A stretch of 64,000 bases of DNA from Mactra quadrangularis (lineage: Eukaryota; Mollusca; Bivalvia; Venerida; Mactridae). The notes beneath the pieces are model-generated. The model was not told the origin of the DNA, did no database searches, and worked only from the letters and a program-made list of their open reading frames with translations. The position numbers and the translations under genes were made by a program. Location of the stretch: contig CM046294.1 of assembly GCA_025267735.1 (NCBI GenBank), positions 592,001-656,000 of the forward strand, written 5' to 3'. Shown here piece by piece: positions 47,123 to 57,999 of this stretch (positions are counted from its first letter, which is position 1; every line of letters begins with the position of its first letter).

Positions 47123-47194
47123 GGCTCGTTGGTCTAGGGGTATGATTTTCGCTTAGGGTGCGAGAGGTCCCGGGTTCAAATCCCGGACGAGCCC
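47123..47194 (+). tRNA. tRNA-Pro (AGG)
   Basis: A complete cloverleaf: acceptor stem GGCTCGT pairs with ACGAGCC, the D-arm contains the A box TGGTCTAGGGG, the anticodon stem CGC/GCG region encloses loop TTAGGGT with anticodon AGG, and the T-arm GGTCCCGGGTTCAAATCCC has an intact B box. The discriminator base is C and a T-run (CTTTTT) terminates transcription about 5 nt downstream. Unlike the SINE heads it has no attached repeat body, so I regard it as a functional gene. It is close to the presumed SLC35F6 promoter but on the opposite strand. Confidence 0.95.
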
Positions 47195-47542
47195 AACTTT
47201 TTATTTAAAATTTATTTTAACAATAATTATACGGCGCACAGTAAATTTATATTATCTATTTCAAAATTCATGAATGGAAAAAAAGAAAGTGAATCCGGAA
47301 ATCTTACCCGTATAAAATTAGTAATATGTAGTATAGATATTCATATTGTAAAGTCATAAAAACAGTAAATTTTCAAACTTTTTTTTGTTGTTGACAAAAC
47401 TGCCATACAGGCTAGAGACAGTAGAGTTAAGTAAGACCCGAAGTCATAGTAAATATTGCCACAAAGGCTTGTTACTAAAGTTTCGTAATCCTAGACAGAA
47501 CTGACGGAAAGGCTAGGGTTAATCTTAGTCTACTCCACCATA

Positions 47543-47575
47543 CCAAGAACCCTATATATTATATAGGGTCCTTGG
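47543..47575. repeat. 33-bp near-perfect palindrome
   Basis: CCAAGAACCCTATATA and TATATAGGGTCCTTGG around a single T, with one mismatch. It lies immediately outside the left end of the large palindromic structure. Confidence 0.7.
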
Positions 47576-47577
47576 CC

Positions 47578-49725
47578 ATACTCAGGCCTGAATTGACAGG
47601 AGGGCAGAGGAGGCATGTCCTTTCACCTGGCACCAGAGATATAGACACTCATACAAAGAAAAGTGCACAAAAATCGGCACTATCAAAGCGATATAGATTA
47701 TATCAACTCTGACCAGAGACATATACAACATGTAGATACCTATATCTATGTCTCTGACTTCAGATTAATTTGATTATAAATCAGTTATATAATCTTTTAA
47801 AATAGATTACGATTTAGATTGATGTATTCAAGAATCTCAATGTACCCCGATCAGGCCATTGGCTTATGAAGCGTTCACCTCAAGGATAGTGCAAATGTAC
47901 ATTCTATATATAGAAGGTGAAGATATCAGTCAGACCGTTTGTGTACAGAATGTGCAAATGTATGCTCCGTCGACACCCTTATTTATGGTCTATTTTACAC
48001 TGGCCCAGGTGGTATATTTTTTAGACCATCGTCAATTAAATAACCATGGTAACTAGGATACGAGGCCTAAATTTGGTTGTCATGCACTCTGTTATTCTGT
48101 ATATTTGGTGTTTTTCATAGCAAGTTTATAGACGGAGTAAAGCCGAGGACAGCCGAATGCATTTTTTCGTCATAAATATGACCTACGAATTTTGTAAATT
48201 TTGAAAAAAGAGAATATTTGATTTATTAATGACTGAGGTGTTAAAATTCCAAATAACAAGAACGATCTATAGCTTACAGCGAGTAAATTTCAGTAAAGTC
48301 AGTGTTTTTTTTTTCGTGAAATGATACATTCATAGGTTTGTGTTTGTTAATTTTTGAATCATTGCTTTAGATCAATTTGAGTTTTATATACTCGTATTCC
48401 ATTTTTGGTTTTCCTGATGAAATCTCCAAAGGTAATTCTTCCGTGGATCGGCGGATTTCCACGAGCAACTATATTCTCGTAAATCGCTGAAAACGTCCGG
48501 AAAAATTACAACGAAGCTGATTTTCAATACAATAAACGAAGCCACTTCACTAACAATCAAAGCACCGATAGCGCTGTACGGACATGGATTTAACAGTGCA
48601 AAAGTTGGTGGAGTCAATAAAAAGAGAACTTGGGGGTCTAAAATTAACAAACAAACTGTACAACGAAGGATCGTGTCGCTTATACCGCCCACAGAGAAAT
48701 GTGAATCAACCACTCATGATTTTCTACACCCCAGGTATATGATCTGTTTTAAGACAGTGGAAAATTGCAGGCGTGTCTATTTTTAGCACATCGTTAAAAC
48801 GGAATTAACAATGCTATTTTCATGTATTGTGTGTGGATAACAAGACAGCTTGATACTGTCATTATAATATTATATTGTTAACAAGGGGACTATTTATTCA
48901 TATCTTGGGTTAACCTAACTACATACCGTTGTACTGAATCTGACTGCGCATGTCCGTCGAATGTCTACGTCCGCGACATTTTTTATGCGTTTCAAATATG
49001 TCGCTTACTAAGACCTGAATTGCTTACGCAATCCATGTCAAAAACGTATCTTAAACCGGCGATTTTAGAATGTAAAATCGGCGTATTTTCTCTGTAGCAT
49101 ACGGTTATTTTATATAAGTTACTATGAGTATTATATCACATTGTCGTACCCCGAGGTTATCAAGATTCTCGATATAACTCGACTCTGGGTACGAGAATGT
49201 TATAAAATTATGGGCATTTTTTTGCGCAAACATTAAAGATTTTTATGCGAAAAAATCAGGATTTTATCAAACCTTAACGAACAAAAACGGACAATTATAT
49301 GTTAAATAGGGTACCTCGCTATATTTTATCTATAGGACGGCCCAAAATTGCTCAAATTTGCTTTGTTGACAGTATTTTATTTTCGTCATGAGAAGATACC
49401 ACTCCAGAACAACCCCGATCGTCGACTCAGTCATTCCGATTATGCTTAAGAGGAGATCGAGGTATTAAATGTGTTCACTGGATTTAGCAACAACAAAAAA
49501 CCCAACTCGGATTTACATTGTCTTACTTTTAAACAAACAGAAATTTACTTTTTCGCAAGAAGGATATGATAATAAAGTGCTCAGATTTGCACTTTTGATA
49601 TGCGAAATTTCTAATTTTTTCCATTTCATCTGGAAAGAATACCCCTTCCGAACCTCCAAACTGTGCCCCCCCATTACGATTCATCTAGATCCGGCTCTAA
49701 AACTGGCTAGAGTGACGGAACCATT
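47578..49725 (+). repeat. Left arm of ~4.5-kb imperfect palindrome
   Basis: Successive blocks match the reverse complement of 52120-49745 in collinear order: CTCAGGCCTGAATT (47578), AAATCGGCACTATCAAAG (47670), ATCTTTTAAAATAGA (47791), TTTTTCATAGCAA (48112), CGTGGAAATC reversed near 48455, GTATCTTAAACCGGCGATTT (49048), CTCAAATTTGCTTTGTTGAC (49351), CAGATTTGCACTTTTGAT (49582). About 470 bp at 48540-49020 and the foldback at 49147-49198 have no partner in the other arm. The 109-codon frame at 48384-48713 (-) has no recognisable domain. Confidence 0.75.
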
Positions 49726-49744
49726 AATGGCCTAATCATTTACT

Positions 49745-52120
49745 ATAGGGCTATATTGGCTCGAGTAACGGCAGTCCCGTACAGCGCCGGGTCCAGAGAG
49801 ATCGTTAGTGGGGGCCAGCTTGGGTGGGTTTGGGAGGGGTAGTCCATCCCGAAGATTTGGAAAAAAAATTAACTTTGCATGTCAAAGGTGCAAATCGGAG
49901 CACATTTAAACACTCTATAAAAGGATGAAATGAAGTTAAAACTCGGTAAATTCGAGTTTTGGGGTTTAATCCAGTGTTAAAATTAATAACACGAAAGTCC
50001 ATTTCATACCGCTCCCCTCAAGCATACTAGTCAGAAGGCGGAGTCGTTGATTGGGGTTGTTTCGGCAGGGATATCTGGAAAAAATGAAGTCAACAAAGCA
50101 AATTTGAGCAGTTCTGGGCACACCTAAGGAAAAATTGAGCGCTATAATTTAGGTATCATATCATACATGTGCCCGTTTTTGCTCGTTTAGATTTAATTTG
50201 TTGGCTTGATAAACCCCAGATTTTTATAAAATCACCAATTTTATCATATTTGATAAAAAAATACATAAAAAGGATATAATTTTTTTATAAAAAATACACT
50301 TTGTAACTTCTATAAAATCACCAAATGCAAGGAGAAAATTCGCCGATTTTACATTAAAAAATCGCCAGTTTAAGATACCCTTTTTAAATAAAGATGCTTA
50401 ATTCAATGTGTTGAAAATCAGCATTATTGTGGGTTGTGTTCGGACGTTATCAGCGAATTGACAAGAATGGTTGCTGGGACGATTCAAAACGTGGAAATTT
50501 GCCGATCCGCTGAAGAATCACATTTTTGGATTCCGTAGGAAAATCATAAAGAATCACAAGAAGTACCATTCTCGTTCCCAGAGTCTAGTATGCAGAAGTA
50601 TCTATAACTTAACGAAACACAAGTCTATGAATTTATCATTAGATGAAAAAAAATGTTTAACCACTGATTAAGTTTAGTCTTGTTTTTCGTAAGAAAACAT
50701 GTTGTTGGGTAGGTCACTCTTGAAAAGTTATTTAATATTTAATTTATTTACCTTCATTTTTAAAAAAAAACATCAAACATTCAGTTTTTCTAATATCAAT
50801 AAAATTCGTATATCATTTTAATGACAAAACAATACAATCGGCTGCCATCGGCTTTATGTCTAATATGCTATGAAAAACGCCGATGTCTTCAATAAAAAAT
50901 ATTTATGTTGTAAGCTCGGCCACTCTTTAAAAGTTATTTGGAATTTTGATACCTTTATTTTTATAAAAAAATCAAAGTATTGAAATACAGAAAGACTTTA
51001 GTGCACATTGAAATCTAACAAATCCATACTAAACAGTAGATTCAAGTAAGAATTTTGCAGTGCAAAAATACGGGCGAAATGTTAATTATAATCAAAATAC
51101 AAAGATTGCCACGGTCAGGGAATTGGATGTTATCTATGTCTCTGGCCACGGTATTTTCCGTACCAAGTCTTGAAGTCCAGTTTTCCCCGTGCACTTTGTC
51201 ACTTTGCAAACAAAGTCTGTAGATATTAAAATTATGGTACAATACTGTAAAACAATTTAAACTTCGAGTAATACATTGAATGATCGCAGTATCATTACAT
51301 TAAACAGCTGCAGGCACTATCAATATACAAATCATTTTATTGCGATTACTACATAAACTTCTCAACATGGAATGTAAACATTGGATTTGCTTTGGTTAAT
51401 TTTAACACTCCATTGATCACTAGGTACGTGTATACTGCTTAGTGTAATAACGAGATTTGACTGTGCCCTTTCAACGGGCTTATCAATTTATGTAAACACC
51501 TGTCAGATGACGGAACTATTTTCATCTCTTGAAAATTGACGAAATCGCCGAAAGTCCAAAAACCATCTGACAGACGCGTCAGTTTTTCAAAATTATCAAG
51601 TTCGAGTGTCATAATAGTGACGTAAAAATGCACTCGACTAGCTGTTCTCGTCTTTTCTCCATCTAATTTGCTATGAAAAACGCCAATGGTTTTCACTAGA
51701 AAACAATATAACAAAATGCTCCAAAAATAGGCCCCGTAAACTTGTTATACCATGGTTATTTCTTTTGTGACGACTTAAATAATATAACGTTGAGGTATGT
51801 GTATTAGACAAGATACATAGTTATTGGTATATATGTGTCCGTAAAGGAGCATACACTTGCACGATCAATGATTTGAACGCTTGATAAGGCCCCATCTGGG
51901 TACCATAAATTTGAGGTGCTTGAAAGTATCAATTTAGATCATTTTCTATTTTAAAAGATCGGATGTATGATTTTATAGTAAAATTAATCTATAAGTTGAG
52001 TTGATGTTACTTTGATGGTGCCGATTTTGAGACTTTTTTTCATTGTATAAGTGTCAACATCTCTGCGGTCAGGTGAGGGGCACGTGCCCCCTGGGTCCGC
52101 TGGTAAATTCGGGCCTGAGA
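49745..52120 (-). repeat. Right arm of ~4.5-kb imperfect palindrome
   Basis: The inverted partner of 47578-49725, collinear but longer because of extra DNA between about 50600 and 51600. TGCTATGAAAAACGCC occurs both at ~50866 and ~51669, so part of the extra DNA is a duplication. The outer end GGGGCACGTGCCCCC...GGGCCTGAGAG resembles transposon termini. Open frames pointing to the centre in each arm (49469-49735 + and 49805-50002 -) encode related peptides (TRIYxVL...VLRFAxLxC...NFF) but no recognised domain. Confidence 0.72.
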
Positions 52121-52226
52121 GATCCAAAGAAAATCGAGAAGGATATAGAAAAGATCAGAATAATCAGTCTCGGTTCCACAGGGAGGCAAGTGTCCGCACC
52201 TGGTCCCCGAGATACCGGTACACATA

Positions 52227-52394
52227 GGCGGGTCCAGCGGAGGTCTGGACACCCCTAGAATTTGGAAAATGTACCTAATCATTAGTGTATTTCTTGACTG
52301 TAAGTCATTTTAATGAGTATGGTTCTAAAGTTCAGACCCCCCCCCCCTTAGAAAAATTCGGATCCACCTAGTAAAAAATCCCGGATCCGCCCTA
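52227..52394. mobile_element. G/C-tract TIR element, third copy
   Basis: GGCGGGTCCAGCGGAGGTC at the left and CCCGGATCCGCCCTA at the right. It shares TTAGTGTATTTCTTGACTGT with 28837-29125. GGTACA lies on both flanks. Located just outside the right end of the giant palindrome. Confidence 0.6.
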
Positions 52395-52763
52395 GGTACA
52401 GGACTGGTCTATATGAGAATCTTGGTAACCTCTAGGTTAGAGAATCTTCGCAGGCTAAATAGTAAAACGTAATATCAGATTGCGCGCCAAATTTTCGTCA
52501 CGGAGTTATTTGGAGCTGTGTAGCTAAGACTTAACTGATGAGTATGGTTATCTTATATGATCTTATATTTGTACAAATGAAATTTGCTTTTATATAAAAG
52601 TGAATTCTTGCCATCATCTAACATATTAACTCCCAGACAAAGCCAGCTATCCTGCAAAAAAGGATTATTACAAACATGCCTATCGCATCTTTTGTACGGC
52701 ACGTGGACGGTGTGCGATCGCTTTTAGCACGAACTGACTTGTGCTGCCATCTACAGAACGTGG

Positions 52764-52814
52764 TGCGCATGCGTAAAATCGGTCTTTCTAAACATCTGCG
52801 AAGGGAGACGACAC
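52764..52814 (+). promoter_or_regulatory. EIF5A: eIF5A promoter/first exon: NRF1-like site, TOP-like start, donor
   Basis: TGCGCATGCGT at 52764-52774 matches the palindromic NRF1 consensus. A pyrimidine run TCTTTCT at 52783-52789 could be a 5' TOP transcription start as in many translation-factor genes. A donor ACAC|GTGAGT follows at 52814/52815, which would splice to the acceptor before the exon at 53664. Site identity is seen; function is inference. Confidence 0.55.
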
Positions 52815-53675
52815 GTGAGTTCGATTTCTATTAATTAGAAACTGTTTTTTGTGTATGAAATGTGATATGTTATTTCAAATAAACTTCAGGAATCAGACTA
52901 GTTGAAAAGAAAATACTTTTTTGTTGATTGTAAAAAGCTATTTTTTGATAAATAGGCCTTATCAATCGAAATTTCTATTTCACGACCAAGTTCCGCCATT
53001 GTGATGGGATTATCACCGGGTGACACATGCCGTTTATAACTCATTCTTTTCGTCTGAATGAGAATTGTTTAACCATAAAGTACTATTAGTGTTTATTTTC
53101 TTGACTTAACACAAATTGATCAATTACACTTACATTTGGTTTATTGAGGGTTGATGCTGTTCAGACGGACAGTAAATGGGTCAGTTACTATGGCAAAACC
53201 CTTGGGTTTATGACGACGGGACATTTTCTACTAGTCGCTTAGGATGTGTCATCAATATGCTCCTTTTTGATGTGTCATTTGTTTATATACAGACATAAGT
53301 AGCCATTATGCCATTGTCAACGAAATAAGTTATCTACTTTCTTTAGGAGTGGCCTGCCTAGTTGATGGCAAGTAATGCCCACCCACACTGCCTCACTCAG
53401 TCACTGGTACTCGACCACCTTTTTTTTCTGTTGTACTAAACACATCCAATTTTTGACACATTTTTTGTAAATAAATTTAATGTACAAATTTGCTAATCTT
53501 GTCTTGCCAGTCAAATTTTTGTCTTAACTTAAGCTGTAACTGGGTTTTAGATAGTGTAATAAACGGTAAATTATTCTTTAAAATAATGACAAATCTGAAC
53601 AAAAGCTGTAATTTAAGCTGCCTAGTTTGAAATGTTCTATCTATATATTTTGACAAATTTCAGGAAAACTCAAAA

Positions 53676-56600
53676 ATGGCAGATGAAGAATTTCAATCCG
53701 CTGACTCTGGGGCTTCAACTACCTTCCCCCAGCAATGTTCAGCTCTTCGTAAGAACGGTTTTGTAGTGATCAAAGGAAGACCCTGCAAGATTGTTGAAAT
53801 GTCAACATCTAAAACTGGAAAGCACGGTCATGCTAAGGTTGTTATCTTACATTTTTATGGGTTACTAAATTTTCTGTTGTTAATGTTATATTTTTTTATT
53901 ACAGTATTAATGTTTTTTTTACCTAACTCCTATAGAATGTCAGCTAGATACATGTACTAGAGATATCCCAGTAAAATTAGACCCGGGATCAGAGGAATGG
54001 GTGATACCAAGCCATAGGACCACTGGGTGCGGAGAGTTAATCTATTTTTGATTTACAGTCAGGCCTCCTCTTAGTCAAAAGGAATATTTATTATCTGAGG
54101 TTGAGATTTTTGATAAACAAGGATGCTGATAGTGATGATTAAGTTTTATACATCAATACTCAAAACTCTTATATCAAGAAAACATCAACCCCAAATATAA
54201 ATATTAGCATTGTGTTAAGTCGGTACAAATGTGTTAACATTACATATTTTCAAATGGCCATCAAAAAATAACTGTCACGGGTAACTTCCTCTTTCAAGTT
54301 ATAGGTTACTACATATCATATATATATATTTTGCATTTGAAAGTAAAAGACTAAAACAGAAGTTAAATTAGATGAACAATACTTACAAAAAATGTTTTTG
54401 ATTCCAAGCCATTGATAATGTTATCTAAAAAAGTATTTTGGATCTAATGTAGCGAGTTGTGGACTAAGAATTTTCATGAGTTTATTCTTAAGTTTGATTG
54501 AATTAATTGTGATTTTTTTACAGGTACATTTGGTGGGCATTGATTTGTTTACCTCGAAGAAACTTGAAGATATTTGTCCATCTACTCACAACATGAATGT
54601 GCCCCATGTTAAGCGTACAGAATACCAGGTCAGTATTCCTATTAACCTGACCAAGTTTACGACTAAACATGAATTAAACTTGGCTAATTTGATAGTTGTA
54701 TGGTTGCATTATGTAAAACATGAAGTTCATTACCATATATTTAATGAATTATGGCCCTTTTATACATGGCAATTCTTAATAGAAGTTTTGCATCCAAATA
54801 TTTTCCGCATGAAATATAAACTTGTAGACCTGTTTAGCAATAAAACATTAGTAAATGGATTTTTTTATTTAATAGAAATGAACTGTTTAATATTTAAGAT
54901 TGGGCCAGGGTTTGTGCAATCAACTGTCCGAGTCGTACAGTTTAAGACCTGGGCAAGTTATTTTTCAATATGACTTGTCCGTGAGTGGAAACGTGAAAAA
55001 TTCAATTTTTTTACCTCGGCATAAGGCCGTGGAAGTTGCAGAGTTGTCGTATATTTGGTGTTTAATGACTAATTTACGACAGTCGTCATTTTCTGAAAAG
55101 TTGATTGTGAAATTCAGTTACTATATGCCATGTGTATTTTGGTGTAGTTTATATCATGTTAATTTCAAGTAGTTAACTTGACTTATTACGTCACAAATTG
55201 ACATGTACTTTGGGGAGTCTATATTTTAATTGTTTGCAGCAGTTGAAATCAATATTAATCCTTTTGATGACAAACATGTGTCGGCTTTTTTTCACACTTT
55301 GTTGATGTTTGATTGCATATCAGTGTCATAATTGCAATGTCTCATTGTGTAACCTTGAATTATCACCTTAAAATTCATTTATTTGTTAGTTAGACTGAAT
55401 TCTTAAAACAAGCGTGACCTAGTTTTTTAATTGTTGACCACATATTATCAAATAATAGCCAGTTTTGAAAGAAAACAGTATCGGCAATCTCAGGAAATCA
55501 TTTTTTTTGGGTTAAATTTACTGATATTTGTCAATGACACCCATCTTTTTATCATTTTATTTTAAAAGGAAGAAAACGACACCAAAAAAAAAAACAACCC
55601 TACTATTTTTCAACAAATTTTGTCGACATGCGTGGAAGTACTAAGTCGTTAGCTAATTGTGTTGGGAGTGCAAGCATGATCTTGTCTATTGGTATGATTG
55701 GAAGAAAACGTGATATCGACTACTTTACAGTCTAGGATGTTCGATTGTGGGATTCACGCTTATATTTAATTAAAAATATTGCACATATTTAGCACATTCT
55801 TCAAGATCAGGAATTTAAAGACTGGCTTTACAAAGAAACTGGCCAAAACATTTTTACAAGAATATTAATCATAAAAAATTACAGGAATTTTAATGATCAA
55901 ATTTTGTTATGTTCTATGGATAAATTTTTTTTTTGACAGAGATTAATATTCTTATAAATATTTAACTTTGCTGACAGCTGTTAAAGGCCCTTATTAAGAG
56001 GTGAAGAACGCAATTTTGATTTTTAGATAATTTATGCATCAGCATTTTTATATTTCTGGACTCAACACATTTGAATTAGGACTAAATATATTTTATGCCA
56101 CCGAGTCCCAGGGACTTGGTGAAATTTGGAAAAATGGCAAACACTGGTAGCATTGATTGAATATTTAACGCAAGCACCTGAAATTCCTGAATAGTTAAGC
56201 ATGCTGCCCAATTACTGATCTAGTAAATTCAGTGTATGAGTGTACTGATTGGGGATGAAAATATCCACAGATTTTTGGTCCATCTGGGCTGTATTTGTGA
56301 TCAATGTAGATACTGCTTCAAAATTGAAATTTTTAAACAAAAAGACATGTTCCTTTTGATTATATAACTGTTTGTGTATCTTGTCTCTCTGCAATATTGA
56401 ATATATATATAAAAGAAATATCCTGTAAGTAAATATTTAGCTATTTTCCCATAAAAAATGAATGGGCAGTCTGGAGGCAATTTCTTTCTTTATTTTTTGC
56501 CAATTTTAACAGGGTTTTTAGTCTATCTAACTGGCTATTTAGGTCGGCAGCCTGTTGCTAATGAAAACATGTGATGTGTAGGAATACGTAGCTTCAGATC

Positions 56601-57764
56601 TCTGCAGACTTATACTAATACATTTGATGTAAGTTATCTAAATAGGGTAATTCTTCTAGAACTAAACCACTCACTATTTTAGGCCTAACGCTTCCTTAAT
56701 TTATCTAGATATCATCTTATATGTCTTTACAGTTAGTGAACATCGATAGTGATGGTTTTGCTGAATTAATGTTGGATTCCGGCGAGACTCGTGAAGATTT
56801 GAAATTACCAGAGAATGAACTTGGTGTTGAAATAAAGAAGCAGTTTGAAGATGGCAAAGAACTTATTGTAAGTTATTTTATAACCCCACTATCAAAGTTA
56901 TTGGGGTAAAATGATGTGTAAGCTTTCCGTAGAAATGCAACAATAATCTGCATTCAGGACTAAACATAAATGGTTGTCATGTTGCCCCTGACATCTTTTA
57001 CTTGGGTATAGGGAACTTGTTACAGCTAGTAAACATTTGGTTTGGGCAAGTAAAACATAGCTTTTTGTCCAACCTGGCAACCTAATTTAAAAGTTCATGG
57101 CAAGCTATGTGGATTTTCTGTCACTTAGGGTGAAGTTGACAGCACTTTATGGAAGGGTTGGCAAGTCCTGAAAAAAGTGTCAAGGATAGCTGGTAAGGTG
57201 ATTCAGCTAAAGTACATAATCTAGCAAGTATTGAAAAATGGTGTTTATTTGAAGTAGAAGAAATATATGAAGGTTAAGTTAGTTCTGAAAGTGTTCAGAA
57301 GTTACCTTCATGAAATCAAACATAAGTGTGTCTGAATGCTGCTCAATTCATTAAACTAAACAAACTGCACAGTGCTGGCATTAATTGCAAACATGTAATG
57401 CTTCAAAATCATATTTCAGATGTTAAAAATGCACTCTAAGCTGTTAAATTTGAAAAATTCACTCTAGAGCACCTTTTTGGAAAAAAGAACCTTTATGTAA
57501 CTTAACTTTTTTGAGAACCTGCTAAGAGGCATAGCTTTAGTTTAGATTCTTATTGAAAAACTTGGGCCAAGTTCTCATGAATCAATTCATAAGCAGCTAA
57601 AGTTTAAACTTGCACCTGTAAGTGTATCTACAATGAAGTAGGAACAATTGTTACAATTTTTTATGTAATCATTACTGATTTTATGTTCATTTTTATTTCA
57701 GCTTACAGTTCTAAATGCTATGGACACAGAAATGATCATTTCATCCAAGCAAAATACAAATTAA
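53676..57764 (+). CDS. EIF5A: Eukaryotic translation initiation factor 5A, complete
   Basis: Four coding exons, all introns phase 0: 53676-53837, 54524-54628, 56733-56867 and 57702-57764 (TAA). Total 465 nt, 154 residues, the usual eIF5A length. The N-terminal domain carries [12 protein letters not shown], with the hypusine-modified lysine at residue 49 and the surrounding loop intact; the C-terminal OB-fold domain (from about residue 84) ends in SSKQNTN. The protein binds ribosomes and relieves stalling during elongation and termination; activity needs deoxyhypusine synthase and hydroxylase. The first coding donor (AAG|GTTGTT) is weak but the GT-AG join exactly restores HGHAKVHLVG. The start ATG lies 12 nt after an acceptor, so a 5' non-coding exon is expected. 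There is only one gene copy in the window. Confidence 0.98.
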
Positions 57765-57995
57765 ATAATTATGGTGGTGGTTTTTTGATTTTAGAAAATA
57801 AATCTTACGAATAACTTGAGTTTTCTTGAAATTAAACTTTGGAAGCCTTTTGTTCAACCATCAAGCTGATAACCACAATATAGGAGAACATTATTCAAGC
57901 GAAATTCTGGAACAGGTTTTGTTGTATTTCATGGGATTTGGAACAGACTGTGTAAAGTTTTGACTTGAATTAGTACAGATTGAAATAAAAACAGA
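57765..57995 (+). terminator. EIF5A: eIF5A 3' UTR with two AATAAA signals
   Basis: Canonical hexamers at 57797-57802 and 57984-57989. The proximal signal is only 33 nt after the stop codon, so alternative polyadenylation giving a very short or a ~240-nt 3' UTR is possible. Confidence 0.65.
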
Positions 57996-57999
57996 CTTT

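Noticed and set aside
48384..48713. 109-codon hydrophobic frame on the - strand as a membrane protein gene
   Set aside because: It lies within an arm of the repeat palindrome, partly in arm-specific DNA; no domain is recognised and no splice or promoter evidence exists.
54476..55172. 165- and 90-codon frames downstream of the second eIF5A exon
   Set aside because: The first begins in intron, reads through the exon 54524-54628 and continues past a clear donor; both are intron read-through.
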